The position numbers and the translations under genes were made by a program. A model generated the notes under the pieces. That model searched no databases, was not told the origin of the DNA, and worked only from the letters and a program-made list of their open reading frames with translations. DNA of 64,000 nucleotides from an uncultured Acetobacteraceae bacterium (GTDB taxonomy: Bacteria; Pseudomonadota; Alphaproteobacteria; Acetobacterales; Acetobacteraceae): the NCBI GenBank assembly GCA_903918315.1, contig CAIXEA010000010.1, positions 1 to 64,000 on the forward strand. The letters are read 5' to 3'. Shown here in pieces: positions 47,157 through 53,929 of the stretch (position 1 is its first letter; each line of letters opens with the position of its first letter).

Positions 47157-47860
47157 TGACGAAGCCGCTGCAAGGCGCCGTCGCGCTGGTCACAGGCGCC
47201 AGCCGGGGTATCGGCGCATCCACCGCTGTGGAACTGGCGCGGCTGGGTGCGCATCTGGTGATCACCGCCCGTACCCAGGGTGGGCTCGAGGAAACCGACG
47301 ATGCCATCCGCGCCGCCGGTGGCACCGCGACCCTGCTGCCGCTTGATCTGAAGGAAGGCGAAAAGCTCGACGTCCTGGGGGCCAGCATTTATCAGCGCTT
47401 CGGGCGGCTGGACGTGCTGGTGCACAACGCTGCCAGCCTCGGAAAGCTCACACCGGTCGGGCATATCGCCGCGGATGACTGGCAGGAAGTCGTCGCTGTC
47501 AATCTGGGCTCCGCCTGGCGCCTGATCCGCGGCTGCGATCGGCTGCTCCGATTGGCGCCCGCCGGACGGGCGGTGTTTGTGACCGATGCGGTTGCCACCA
47601 TGCCTGTCGCCTATTTTGGCGCGCTGGGCGCGACCAAAGCGGGTATGGAAAATTTGGTGCTCACCTGGGCCGCCGAGACGCGCACCAGCGCGCTGCGGGT
47701 TAATCTCTTTGATCCCGGTATCGTCGCGAGCCGGATGCGCTCCGCCGCTTTCCCCGGTGAGAACCCGGCTTCAGTGCCGGGACCCGAGACCGTCGCCGGC
47801 GCCCTGGCGGCGTTATGCCTGCCGACGGAAACACGCCACGGGGAACGGGTGGCTGCCTGA
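47156..47860 (+). CDS. SDR-fold protein lacking catalytic Ser and Tyr
   Basis: The 234-aa Rossmann protein keeps the cofactor motif TGASRGIGAS and a modified NNAG (VHNAASLG). The active site is altered: the expected Ser position reads Asp144 in FVTDAVA, and the YxxxK motif reads Leu157-GAT-Lys161 in FGALGATKAG. Normal hydride-transfer catalysis is therefore unlikely. Related SDRs after purF in other alphaproteobacteria keep Tyr, as far as I recall. Translation is coupled to purF through TGATG, so a purine- or envelope-linked structural role is possible but unknown. Confidence 0.85.
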   Translation: MTKPLQGAVALVTGASRGIGASTAVELARLGAHLVITARTQGGLEETDDAIRAAGGTATLLPLDLKEGEKLDVLGASIYQRFGRLDVLVHNAASLGKLTPVGHIAADDWQEVVAVNLGSAWRLIRGCDRLLRLAPAGRAVFVTDAVATMPVAYFGALGATKAGMENLVLTWAAETRTSALRVNLFDPGIVASRMRSAAFPGENPASVPGPETVAGALAALCLPTETRHGERVAA

Positions 47861-47875
47861 ACGATGGGGGGAAAC

Positions 47876-48700
47876 ATGGGTATTCAGGTTGAGGATATCG
47901 TCTATCAAAGCCCGGATGGCGCGCCATTGCTGGCACGGCTGTACCGGCCGGAAGGGCCCGGCCCCTTTCCCGCCGTGCTCGAAGTGCATGGCGGCGCCTG
48001 GACGGGTGGTGATCGGCTGAACAACGTCGCGATCGCGGAATCCCTCGCCGCTGATGGCATCGTCGTGCTGTCGATCGATTTCCGCATGCCCCCTGTCGGC
48101 CGTTATCCCGTGAGCTGCCAGGACGTCAATTTGGGTATCCGCTGGCTCAAGGCCCATGCGACGGAATTTGGCTCCCGGCCAGAATGGGTGGGTGGTCTGG
48201 GGACATCCTCGGGTGGCCATTTGCTGCTGTTGAGCGCGCTGCGGCCCACCGATCCCCGTTATACGGTGCTGCCGCTCGCAGGATCCGACGTTGACGCCTC
48301 GCTGGCTTTCGCCATCGCGTGCTGGCCGGTGGCGGACCCGCTGAAACGCTACAACACGGTCAAAGCCGTTGGGAATACGCGACTGGCCGCGGCGCATGAC
48401 GCCTTCTGGCCGTCGGTCGCGGAGATGACCGATGCCAATCCGACGCTGATCCTGATCCGGGGGGAAGCGGGTGTTCTGCCGCCGGCCTTGGTGATTCAGG
48501 GGACGCAGGACAACAACCTGACACCCGATATGACCGGTGCCTTCGCGATGGCCTATGCCGCCGCGGGTGGCAAGGTGACGTTTGAAAGCTTCCCCGGCCA
48601 GCCGCACGCATTCATCCCAAGCAGCCCGGCCGCGCCTGATTCGGTCCGGGCGCTGGAGATCATCAAGGGCTTCATTCACCGCGTTGCCGGGTCAATCTAA
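47876..48700 (+). CDS. Alpha/beta hydrolase (esterase/BD-FAE-like)
   Basis: The 274-aa hydrolase has LEVHGGAWTGGDRLNN (oxyanion), the nucleophile elbow LGTSSGGHLLLL and late Asp/His in LVIQGTQDNNLTPDM and FPGQPHAFIPSS. ATG at 47876 is preferred because a GGGGGG run lies 4 nt upstream; an ATG at 47864 is possible. It lies 15 nt after the SDR-fold gene on the same strand. The substrate is unknown. Confidence 0.87.
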   Translation: MGIQVEDIVYQSPDGAPLLARLYRPEGPGPFPAVLEVHGGAWTGGDRLNNVAIAESLAADGIVVLSIDFRMPPVGRYPVSCQDVNLGIRWLKAHATEFGSRPEWVGGLGTSSGGHLLLLSALRPTDPRYTVLPLAGSDVDASLAFAIACWPVADPLKRYNTVKAVGNTRLAAAHDAFWPSVAEMTDANPTLILIRGEAGVLPPALVIQGTQDNNLTPDMTGAFAMAYAAAGGKVTFESFPGQPHAFIPSSPAAPDSVRALEIIKGFIHRVAGSI

Positions 48701-48776
48701 TTGGCCGCGGCCCTGCTTTAAGTGCTTGCATCGGCGCGGTCAGGCGCGTCACACTTCCTGTGTGTTCAACCAACTG

Positions 48777-48791
48777 AAAGGAGGTGATCCA
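48777..48791 (+). promoter_or_regulatory. Full-length extended Shine-Dalgarno
   Basis: AAAGGAGGTGATCCA, with the G of the next GTG, gives a 16-base perfect complement to the 3' end of alphaproteobacterial 16S rRNA (CTGGATCACCTCCTTT). The core GGAGG ends 7 nt before the GTG. A 5-bp CACAC/GTGTG hairpin (48750-48764) lies upstream. Confidence 0.8.
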
Positions 48792-48857
48792 GTGTCTCAT
48801 TGTTCCTTGGCGTCCCACGTTGTGACTCGGATCGCCGGCGCAAGCGCGACGGCGTAG
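48792..48857 (+). CDS. 21-codon leader-like ORF
   Basis: A GTG-started ORF beginning MSHCSLASHVV and ending GASATA, then TAG. It lies in the 245-nt gap before tag. The extreme ribosome site argues that it is translated. The peptide has no signal or membrane segment and no run of one amino acid that would suggest classical attenuation. A rho-independent terminator lies 41 nt after its stop, so it may be a leader peptide controlling tag, or an independent short transcript. It is too short for family assignment. Confidence 0.6.
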   Translation: MSHCSLASHVVTRIAGASATA

Positions 48858-48897
48858 ATTTCTCCGGTCCGGCGACGGACAGTCATAAACAATGCCA

Positions 48898-48934
48898 GGG
48901 CTTCGGGGGCGACCCCGGAGCCCGCTTTGTTTTC
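48898..48934 (+). terminator. GNRA-loop terminator between the leader ORF and tag
   Basis: An 11-bp stem (GGGCTTCGGGG/CCCCGGAGCCC, one G-U pair) with tetraloop GCGA is followed by CTTTGTTTTC. This is a strong rho-independent terminator or attenuator candidate. It ends 11 nt before the tag ATG, so tag expression must pass it or start within it. Confidence 0.75.
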
Positions 48935-48945
48935 AGGGTAAGCCC

Positions 48946-49518
48946 ATGACCGAACCAACCGTGCACCGTTGCGCCTGGGCTGCCACCGGTGATGCGCAGA
49001 TGCGGGACTATCATGACCGCGAATGGGGCATTCCGGTCCACGACGATTCCCAATTGTTCGAAATGCTGACGCTGGAAGGCGCGCAGGCCGGGTTATCCTG
49101 GCGGACCGTACTGATGCGTCGTGACGCTTATCGTCGCGCCTATCATGAGTTCAATATCGAACAGGTCGCGGCCATGCCCGATGCGCTGCTGGAGTCGCTG
49201 CTGCGGGACTCCCCGCTCATCAAGAACCGGTTGAAGATCTATTCTGTACGTGACAACGCGCGGGCCGCACGCGCTGTGATCGCTGGGCATGGCGGTCTGG
49301 ACGCGTTTTTGTGGGCGCTGGCTCCTGGTGCGCCGATGATCAATCGCTGGACCGAGGCGGCGCAGGTCCCGGCCACGACCCCGGTCTCTGACCACATGAG
49401 TAAAACCTTGCGCAAAGCCGGGTTCCGCTTTGTCGGTTCCACGATATGTTATGCCTTCATGCAGGCGACAGGCATGGTCAACGATCACCTGACCACCTGC
49501 TTTTGCCACGGCCGATAA
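48946..49518 (+). CDS. tag: DNA-3-methyladenine glycosylase I
   Basis: Tag removes 3-methyladenine from alkylated DNA. The 190-aa protein has the N-terminal zinc ligands HRCAWA and the conserved YHDREWGIPVHDDSQLFEMLTLEGAQAGLSWRTVL. SPLIKNRLKI, FRFVGSTICYAFMQATGMVNDHLTTCFCH with the C-terminal Cys/His zinc ligands complete the family pattern. ATG at 48946 has only a weak AGGG upstream. A terminator and leader-like ORF precede it. Confidence 0.95.
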   Translation: MTEPTVHRCAWAATGDAQMRDYHDREWGIPVHDDSQLFEMLTLEGAQAGLSWRTVLMRRDAYRRAYHEFNIEQVAAMPDALLESLLRDSPLIKNRLKIYSVRDNARAARAVIAGHGGLDAFLWALAPGAPMINRWTEAAQVPATTPVSDHMSKTLRKAGFRFVGSTICYAFMQATGMVNDHLTTCFCHGR

Positions 49519-49531
49519 AGGGATGTCCGGG

Positions 49532-50950
49532 ATGCGTAATACCGAGGAAATCTGGCGTCTGGTGGACGCCCATCAGGACGAATTTATCGCCCTCTCCGAC
49601 CGCGTCTGGGAAATCCCGGAGCTTTGCTACGGCGAAGTCCAATCCTGTGCCGAGCACACATCGATGTTGGAAACCCAGGGGTTCCGGGTGACGCGCAATG
49701 TCGCGGGGATTCCCACCGCCGTCATGGGGGAGGCCGGCGAAGAGGGTCCGGTCATCGCGATTCTCGGTGAATACGATGCGCTGCCCGGCCTGTCGCAGGA
49801 AGCGGGCGTGGCCGAACCTCGACCTTTGCCAGGTCCTGGCTTTGGCCATGGCTGTGGGCACAACCTGCTGGGGTCCGCCTCTTTGCTCGCTGCCACGGCG
49901 GTGAAGGACTACCTCGCGGAGCGGGGGCTGAAGGGCCGTGTGCGATATTACGGTTGCCCCGCCGAAGAAGGCGGCGCGGCCAAGGGCTTCATGGTCCGCT
50001 CCGGTGTCTTTGACGATGTTGACATCGCCATTTCATGGCATCCCTCGTCGTTCTCCGGCATTTGGGAGGCTGCGTCCCTCGCCAACACGCGCATCGATTT
50101 CGCCTTCACAGGGCGCGCCTCGCATGCCGCCGCCGCGCCGCATCTGGGGCGGAGCGCGCTGGACGCGGTCGAATTGATGAATGTCGGCGTTAACTACATG
50201 CGCGAACACATGCCGTCCGATGCGCGGGTGCATTATGCCATTCTGGACGCGGGTGGTATCGCCCCGAACGTGGTGCAGGCTTTCGCCAAGGTCCGGTATC
50301 TTATTCGGGCTCGCAACCTGCCGGAGTTGAATCGCCTGATCGAGCGGGTGAAGAAAATCGCGGAAGGGGCGGCCTTGATGACGGAGACGTCGGTCAAGGC
50401 CACGACCATCAGCGCGGTGTCGAATTTGCTGGCCAACACCCCGTTGGAGAAAGCCTTGCACGACAATCTTTGCCGTCTTGGCCCGCCGGAATTCGATGAA
50501 CTGGATCGCGCGCGAGCCGCCGAATTTCAGGCGACGCTGAGTGAGGAGGATATTGAAAGCTCCTACCGCCGCGCGGGGGTTCCCTATGAGCCCGGCATTC
50601 CGCTGTGCAATCTGATCGTGCCACTGGATGCCAAGACCGCGCCGATGCTGGGCTCGACCGATGTGGGCGATGTCAGTTGGGCGGTGCCAACGGTGCAGGC
50701 TCGGGGGGCGGTTTATGCCATTGGGACGCCGGGCCATTCCTGGCAGTTGACGGCGCAGGGCAAAATGCCGGCGGCGCATAAGGGAATGGTCCACGTCGCC
50801 AAAGCCATGGCTGGCACTGCGTTGGACGTGCTGCACGACCCTACGCTCCTGTCACAGGCCAAGGCGGACCATCAGGCGCGCGTCGCGCGCACCCCCTATG
50901 TTTGTCCCATCCCCGATGATGTCGAGCCGCCGATCCAGATGTCGGCATAA
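49532..50950 (+). CDS. M20-family amidohydrolase (AbgB-like)
   Basis: The 472-aa zinc amidohydrolase has the M20D metal motif GFGHGCGHNLLGSASLLAA, then YGCPAEEGGAAKGFMV with the catalytic Glu pair, and ISWHPS. The dimerisation domain contains FTGRASHAAAAPHLGRSALDAVELM. The match is closest to p-aminobenzoyl-glutamate hydrolase subunit B. ATG 49532 has AAGGG nine bases upstream; ATG 49523 abuts that site and is less likely. No abgA partner is adjacent. Confidence 0.9.
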   Translation: MRNTEEIWRLVDAHQDEFIALSDRVWEIPELCYGEVQSCAEHTSMLETQGFRVTRNVAGIPTAVMGEAGEEGPVIAILGEYDALPGLSQEAGVAEPRPLPGPGFGHGCGHNLLGSASLLAATAVKDYLAERGLKGRVRYYGCPAEEGGAAKGFMVRSGVFDDVDIAISWHPSSFSGIWEAASLANTRIDFAFTGRASHAAAAPHLGRSALDAVELMNVGVNYMREHMPSDARVHYAILDAGGIAPNVVQAFAKVRYLIRARNLPELNRLIERVKKIAEGAALMTETSVKATTISAVSNLLANTPLEKALHDNLCRLGPPEFDELDRARAAEFQATLSEEDIESSYRRAGVPYEPGIPLCNLIVPLDAKTAPMLGSTDVGDVSWAVPTVQARGAVYAIGTPGHSWQLTAQGKMPAAHKGMVHVAKAMAGTALDVLHDPTLLSQAKADHQARVARTPYVCPIPDDVEPPIQMSA

Positions 50951-51028
50951 GGACTTGGCGGCGGCGTGGCTTGAGAACATCTGCCGCCCGTCGCACACTC
51001 CCCGCCATCAACCAGGAGGGAACACCCA

Positions 51029-51964
51029 ATGAAGATCGGTTTTATCGGTCTGGGCACGATGGGCGCCGGGATGGCGGCCAATCTGCAAAAGGCTGGCTAT
51101 CAACTTGTCGTTAATGATCTGACGCGACAGGCGGCCTCCCGCCATCTGAACGATGGGGCGATCTGGGCGGAAACCCCGAAGGCGGTGGCGGAGCAGTGTG
51201 AGGTCGTATTCACCTCCCTTCCCACGCCCGCCGATGTCCGCAAGGTCGGGACCGGTGAGAACGGGTTGATCGAGGGTTTCAAACCCGGTTCCGCCTGGTT
51301 CGATCTATCAACCAACGCGGTCGATGTCGTTCGGGATTTAGAATCGATTTTGAAAGAAAAAGGCGTCGAGTTCCTGGATGCGCCGATCAGTGGCGGCCCG
51401 CGTGGGGCGAATAGCGGCAAGCTGGCGATCTGGGTGGGTGGCGACAAGGCCGCGTTCGATAAATACCAGGCGGTCTTAAGCGCGATGGGCGACCAGGCCC
51501 GGTATATCGGGGCCATCGGCGCGGGTTCGATTGCCAAGCTGGTGCATAATGCGTCCTCGGCGGCGATCAATGTTGTTCTTTCAGAAGTGTTTACGATGGG
51601 CATCAAAGCCGGTGTCGAGCCGCTGCAGCTGTTCGAAGCCGTGCGCCAGGGCGCGTCGGGCCGGGCGCGGGTGTTCGATCGCCTATCGAACCAGTTCATG
51701 ACCGGCGTGTACGATCCACCGGATTTCGCGTTGCGGCTGCTACACAAGGATGTGTCGCTGGCGTGCCAGTTGGCGCGAGAAGTGGGTGTTCCGATGCGGT
51801 TGACCAATCTTGCCCATCAAGAATTGACGGAGGCGTTGAATCGCGGTTGGGGCCATCGCGACAGCCGGGTTGGCGCGCTTCTGCAACAGGAACGCGCAGG
51901 CATCGAGCCGATCAAGGTGGATCCGGCGAAGATCAAGGCGGTGCTGGAGGCGGATAATAAGTAG
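51029..51964 (+). CDS. NAD-dependent 3-hydroxyacid dehydrogenase (HIBADH-like)
   Basis: The 311-aa beta-hydroxyacid dehydrogenase begins KIGFIGLGTMGAGMAANLQKAGY, the dinucleotide-binding motif. The substrate loop is FLDAPISGGPRGANSGKLAIWVGG and the catalytic Lys is in GAGSIAKLVHNASSAAIN. The family includes 3-hydroxyisobutyrate dehydrogenase and tartronate semialdehyde reductase. AGGAGG precedes the ATG. It lies between an M20 hydrolase and an LLM gene, likely in one catabolic unit. Confidence 0.9.
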   Translation: MKIGFIGLGTMGAGMAANLQKAGYQLVVNDLTRQAASRHLNDGAIWAETPKAVAEQCEVVFTSLPTPADVRKVGTGENGLIEGFKPGSAWFDLSTNAVDVVRDLESILKEKGVEFLDAPISGGPRGANSGKLAIWVGGDKAAFDKYQAVLSAMGDQARYIGAIGAGSIAKLVHNASSAAINVVLSEVFTMGIKAGVEPLQLFEAVRQGASGRARVFDRLSNQFMTGVYDPPDFALRLLHKDVSLACQLAREVGVPMRLTNLAHQELTEALNRGWGHRDSRVGALLQQERAGIEPIKVDPAKIKAVLEADNK

Positions 51965-52011
51965 CCTCGCCACCAGCGCCCATCCCCTTAAACAAATCAG
52001 GATTACCCATC

Positions 52012-52908
52012 ATGCAACTCGGCGCATCTCTCCCCGTCGGCGATATCGGTACCGGCCCGGCCGTTATTCGCGATTATGTGCAAACCCTGGAAGGCCAGGG
52101 TTTTCATTACATCCAGGCCCCTGACCATGTCCTCGGCGGCAATCCAGCAGGGCATAAGGATAAAGCGCGGGTCGGAACCACGGTCACCGCCTATCACGAC
52201 CCATTCGTCCTGTTCAGCTTCATCGCCGGCTGCACCAACACGATTGGCTTTGCCCCCGGGGTGCTGATCCTGGCACAGCGCCAGGCCGTGCTGGTGGCGA
52301 AACAGGCCGCCAGCCTCGATGAACTGTCGAACGGCCGTCTGCGCCTTGGCATTGGCGTTGGCTGGAACGAACTGGAGTTTACCGGCCTCAACGAGAACTT
52401 CAAAAACCGCGGCAAGCGGTCTGAAGAGCAAGTGCAGGTCATGCAGGCGCTCTGGGCCAACGATCATGTGGATTTCAAGGGCAAGTACCACACGATCGAC
52501 GACTCCGGCATCAATCCGCGCCCGAAATCAGGCCGGGTGCCGGTGTGGTTCGGCGGCCATGTCGATGCAACGTTGGAGCGGACGGCAAAATGGGGCGACG
52601 GCTGGATGCCGCTGGCCTATCCGGCGGATGACTCCGCGCTTGCCGCGTTCGACAAGCTGCGTGGCCTGGTGGCCGCGGCCGGGCGTTCGATGGATGACGT
52701 TGGAATCGAGGTTTGGGTGTCGCTGGGCAACGACGATCCGGATCAGTGGCGCAAGGATGTCTTATTCTGGAAGAAGGCCGGTGTAACGCATGTGACGGCG
52801 CACACCACCTATGCCAGCGGGCACCACAAGCGCATTGCCGGGAAATCGGCCGCCGAGCATCTGGCGGCGATTTCGAAGTTTCAGAAAGCAGTGGGCGACT
52901 TGCTCTGA
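52012..52908 (+). CDS. LLM-class flavin/F420-dependent oxidoreductase
   Basis: The 298-aa luciferase-like protein has LEGQGFHYIQAPDHVLGG, IGFAPGVLILAQRQAVLVAKQAASLDELSNGRLRLGIGVGWNELEF and VPVWFGGHVDATLERTAKWGDGW. The pattern resembles F420-type LLM proteins, but the cofactor in an alphaproteobacterium may be FMN. It is convergent with another LLM gene and separated from it by a 12-bp hairpin. Confidence 0.88.
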   Translation: MQLGASLPVGDIGTGPAVIRDYVQTLEGQGFHYIQAPDHVLGGNPAGHKDKARVGTTVTAYHDPFVLFSFIAGCTNTIGFAPGVLILAQRQAVLVAKQAASLDELSNGRLRLGIGVGWNELEFTGLNENFKNRGKRSEEQVQVMQALWANDHVDFKGKYHTIDDSGINPRPKSGRVPVWFGGHVDATLERTAKWGDGWMPLAYPADDSALAAFDKLRGLVAAAGRSMDDVGIEVWVSLGNDDPDQWRKDVLFWKKAGVTHVTAHTTYASGHHKRIAGKSAAEHLAAISKFQKAVGDLL

Positions 52909-52916
52909 CGGTCAGC

Positions 52917-52945
52917 ATTCCCCCTCCCTTCGTGGGAGGGGGAAT
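52917..52945. terminator. Bidirectional hairpin between two LLM genes
   Basis: ATTCCCCCTCCC and GGGAGGGGGAAT form a perfect 12-bp stem with loop TTCGT between convergent stops. The flanks lack long U-runs. It probably serves both transcripts. Confidence 0.7.
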
Positions 52946-52953
52946 TCCGAATC

Positions 52954-53928
52954 TTACGCGAAAATTTCACCCAGACGCTTGATCGAATCCAGCGTCTTCT
53001 CCACCGGCAGGCCCGGCCATTGACAGCGCATAACGAAATGATTCACACCGAGGATTTCGTTATACCGGGCAATCTCCTCCTTCACCTTGACCTTGTCGCC
53101 AATGATGAATTTGTCGCGGGCGTAATCTTCAAACCCCATTTCAATCTTGCGGCCTTCGAAACCCCAGGCGGCATAGGCGGCGTATTTGTATTGCAGGGGT
53201 TCGCGGCATTCCTCATGCGCGGTGGCGTTGTTTGCGCCGACATAGCATTCCACCATGATGGGAAAGTCGGTCGCGGTGCGGCCGTATTCGGTCAAGGCCG
53301 AGCGGTAGGTTTTCATCAGTGGTTCGGAATGGCTCAGACCGTTGCTATTGACGATGATCCAGGCATCACCGATCCGTGCGGCACGGCGCACTGCCACGTC
53401 GGACGAGCCCCCGATATACAGCGGCGGCCCGCCGGGACGGATCGGCTTCACACCGATTCCAGCATCGTTGACAGTGTAGAAGCGGCCTTTATGCGTAACC
53501 TTATCCTCGGTCCATAGGCGCTTCATCAGGCCAATCGCTTCGTTGAAACGGGGTGCCCGTTCCGTGAGTGGAATGCCGAAGGCGTCGAATTCCGGCTGAC
53601 GGTATCCCAGCCCGAGGCCGAGGATGTAATTACCACCCGTCAGAACATCCAGGGTCGCGGCCTCTTCCGCGACATGCATGGGATTTTGCGGCGGCAAGAT
53701 CAGGATATTCGGCCCGATCGTCATGCCCTGGGCATGCGCGGCGATATAGCCCATCAGCGGGGAAATCTGCAGCATCTGCATCGGGTAGGTCAGCCAGTGA
53801 TGCGGGAACCACAGGGATGAAAACCCCGCGTCACGCGCCACTTTCACCTGCGTTACGATCTCGGGCACCCGCGCCGCGACGTTCGTTCCCTCTGGGAACT
53901 GGGTGTTGATCATCAGGCCGACTTTCAT
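52954..53928 (-). CDS. LLM-class flavin-dependent oxidoreductase
   Basis: The 324-aa protein has ARDAGFSSLWFPHHWLTYPMQ, MTIGPNILILPPQNPMHVAEEAATLDVLTGGNYILGLGLGYRQPEFDAFG and PPLYIGGSSDVAVRRAARIGDAWI. It is distant from the convergent LLM gene, so the two are not a simple duplication. It starts one base after the stop of the molybdopterin hydroxylase gene and is probably co-transcribed with it. The pair may act on the same substrate. Confidence 0.88.
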   Translation of the reverse strand: MKVGLMINTQFPEGTNVAARVPEIVTQVKVARDAGFSSLWFPHHWLTYPMQMLQISPLMGYIAAHAQGMTIGPNILILPPQNPMHVAEEAATLDVLTGGNYILGLGLGYRQPEFDAFGIPLTERAPRFNEAIGLMKRLWTEDKVTHKGRFYTVNDAGIGVKPIRPGGPPLYIGGSSDVAVRRAARIGDAWIIVNSNGLSHSEPLMKTYRSALTEYGRTATDFPIMVECYVGANNATAHEECREPLQYKYAAYAAWGFEGRKIEMGFEDYARDKFIIGDKVKVKEEIARYNEILGVNHFVMRCQWPGLPVEKTLDSIKRLGEIFA

Positions 53929-53929
53929 C

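Noticed and set aside
48777-48792. Possible 3' end of a 16S rRNA gene on the minus strand
   Set aside because: Only 16 bases match the 16S 3' end; the sequence that should precede it (GGAACCTGCGG) is absent. It is an extended Shine-Dalgarno.
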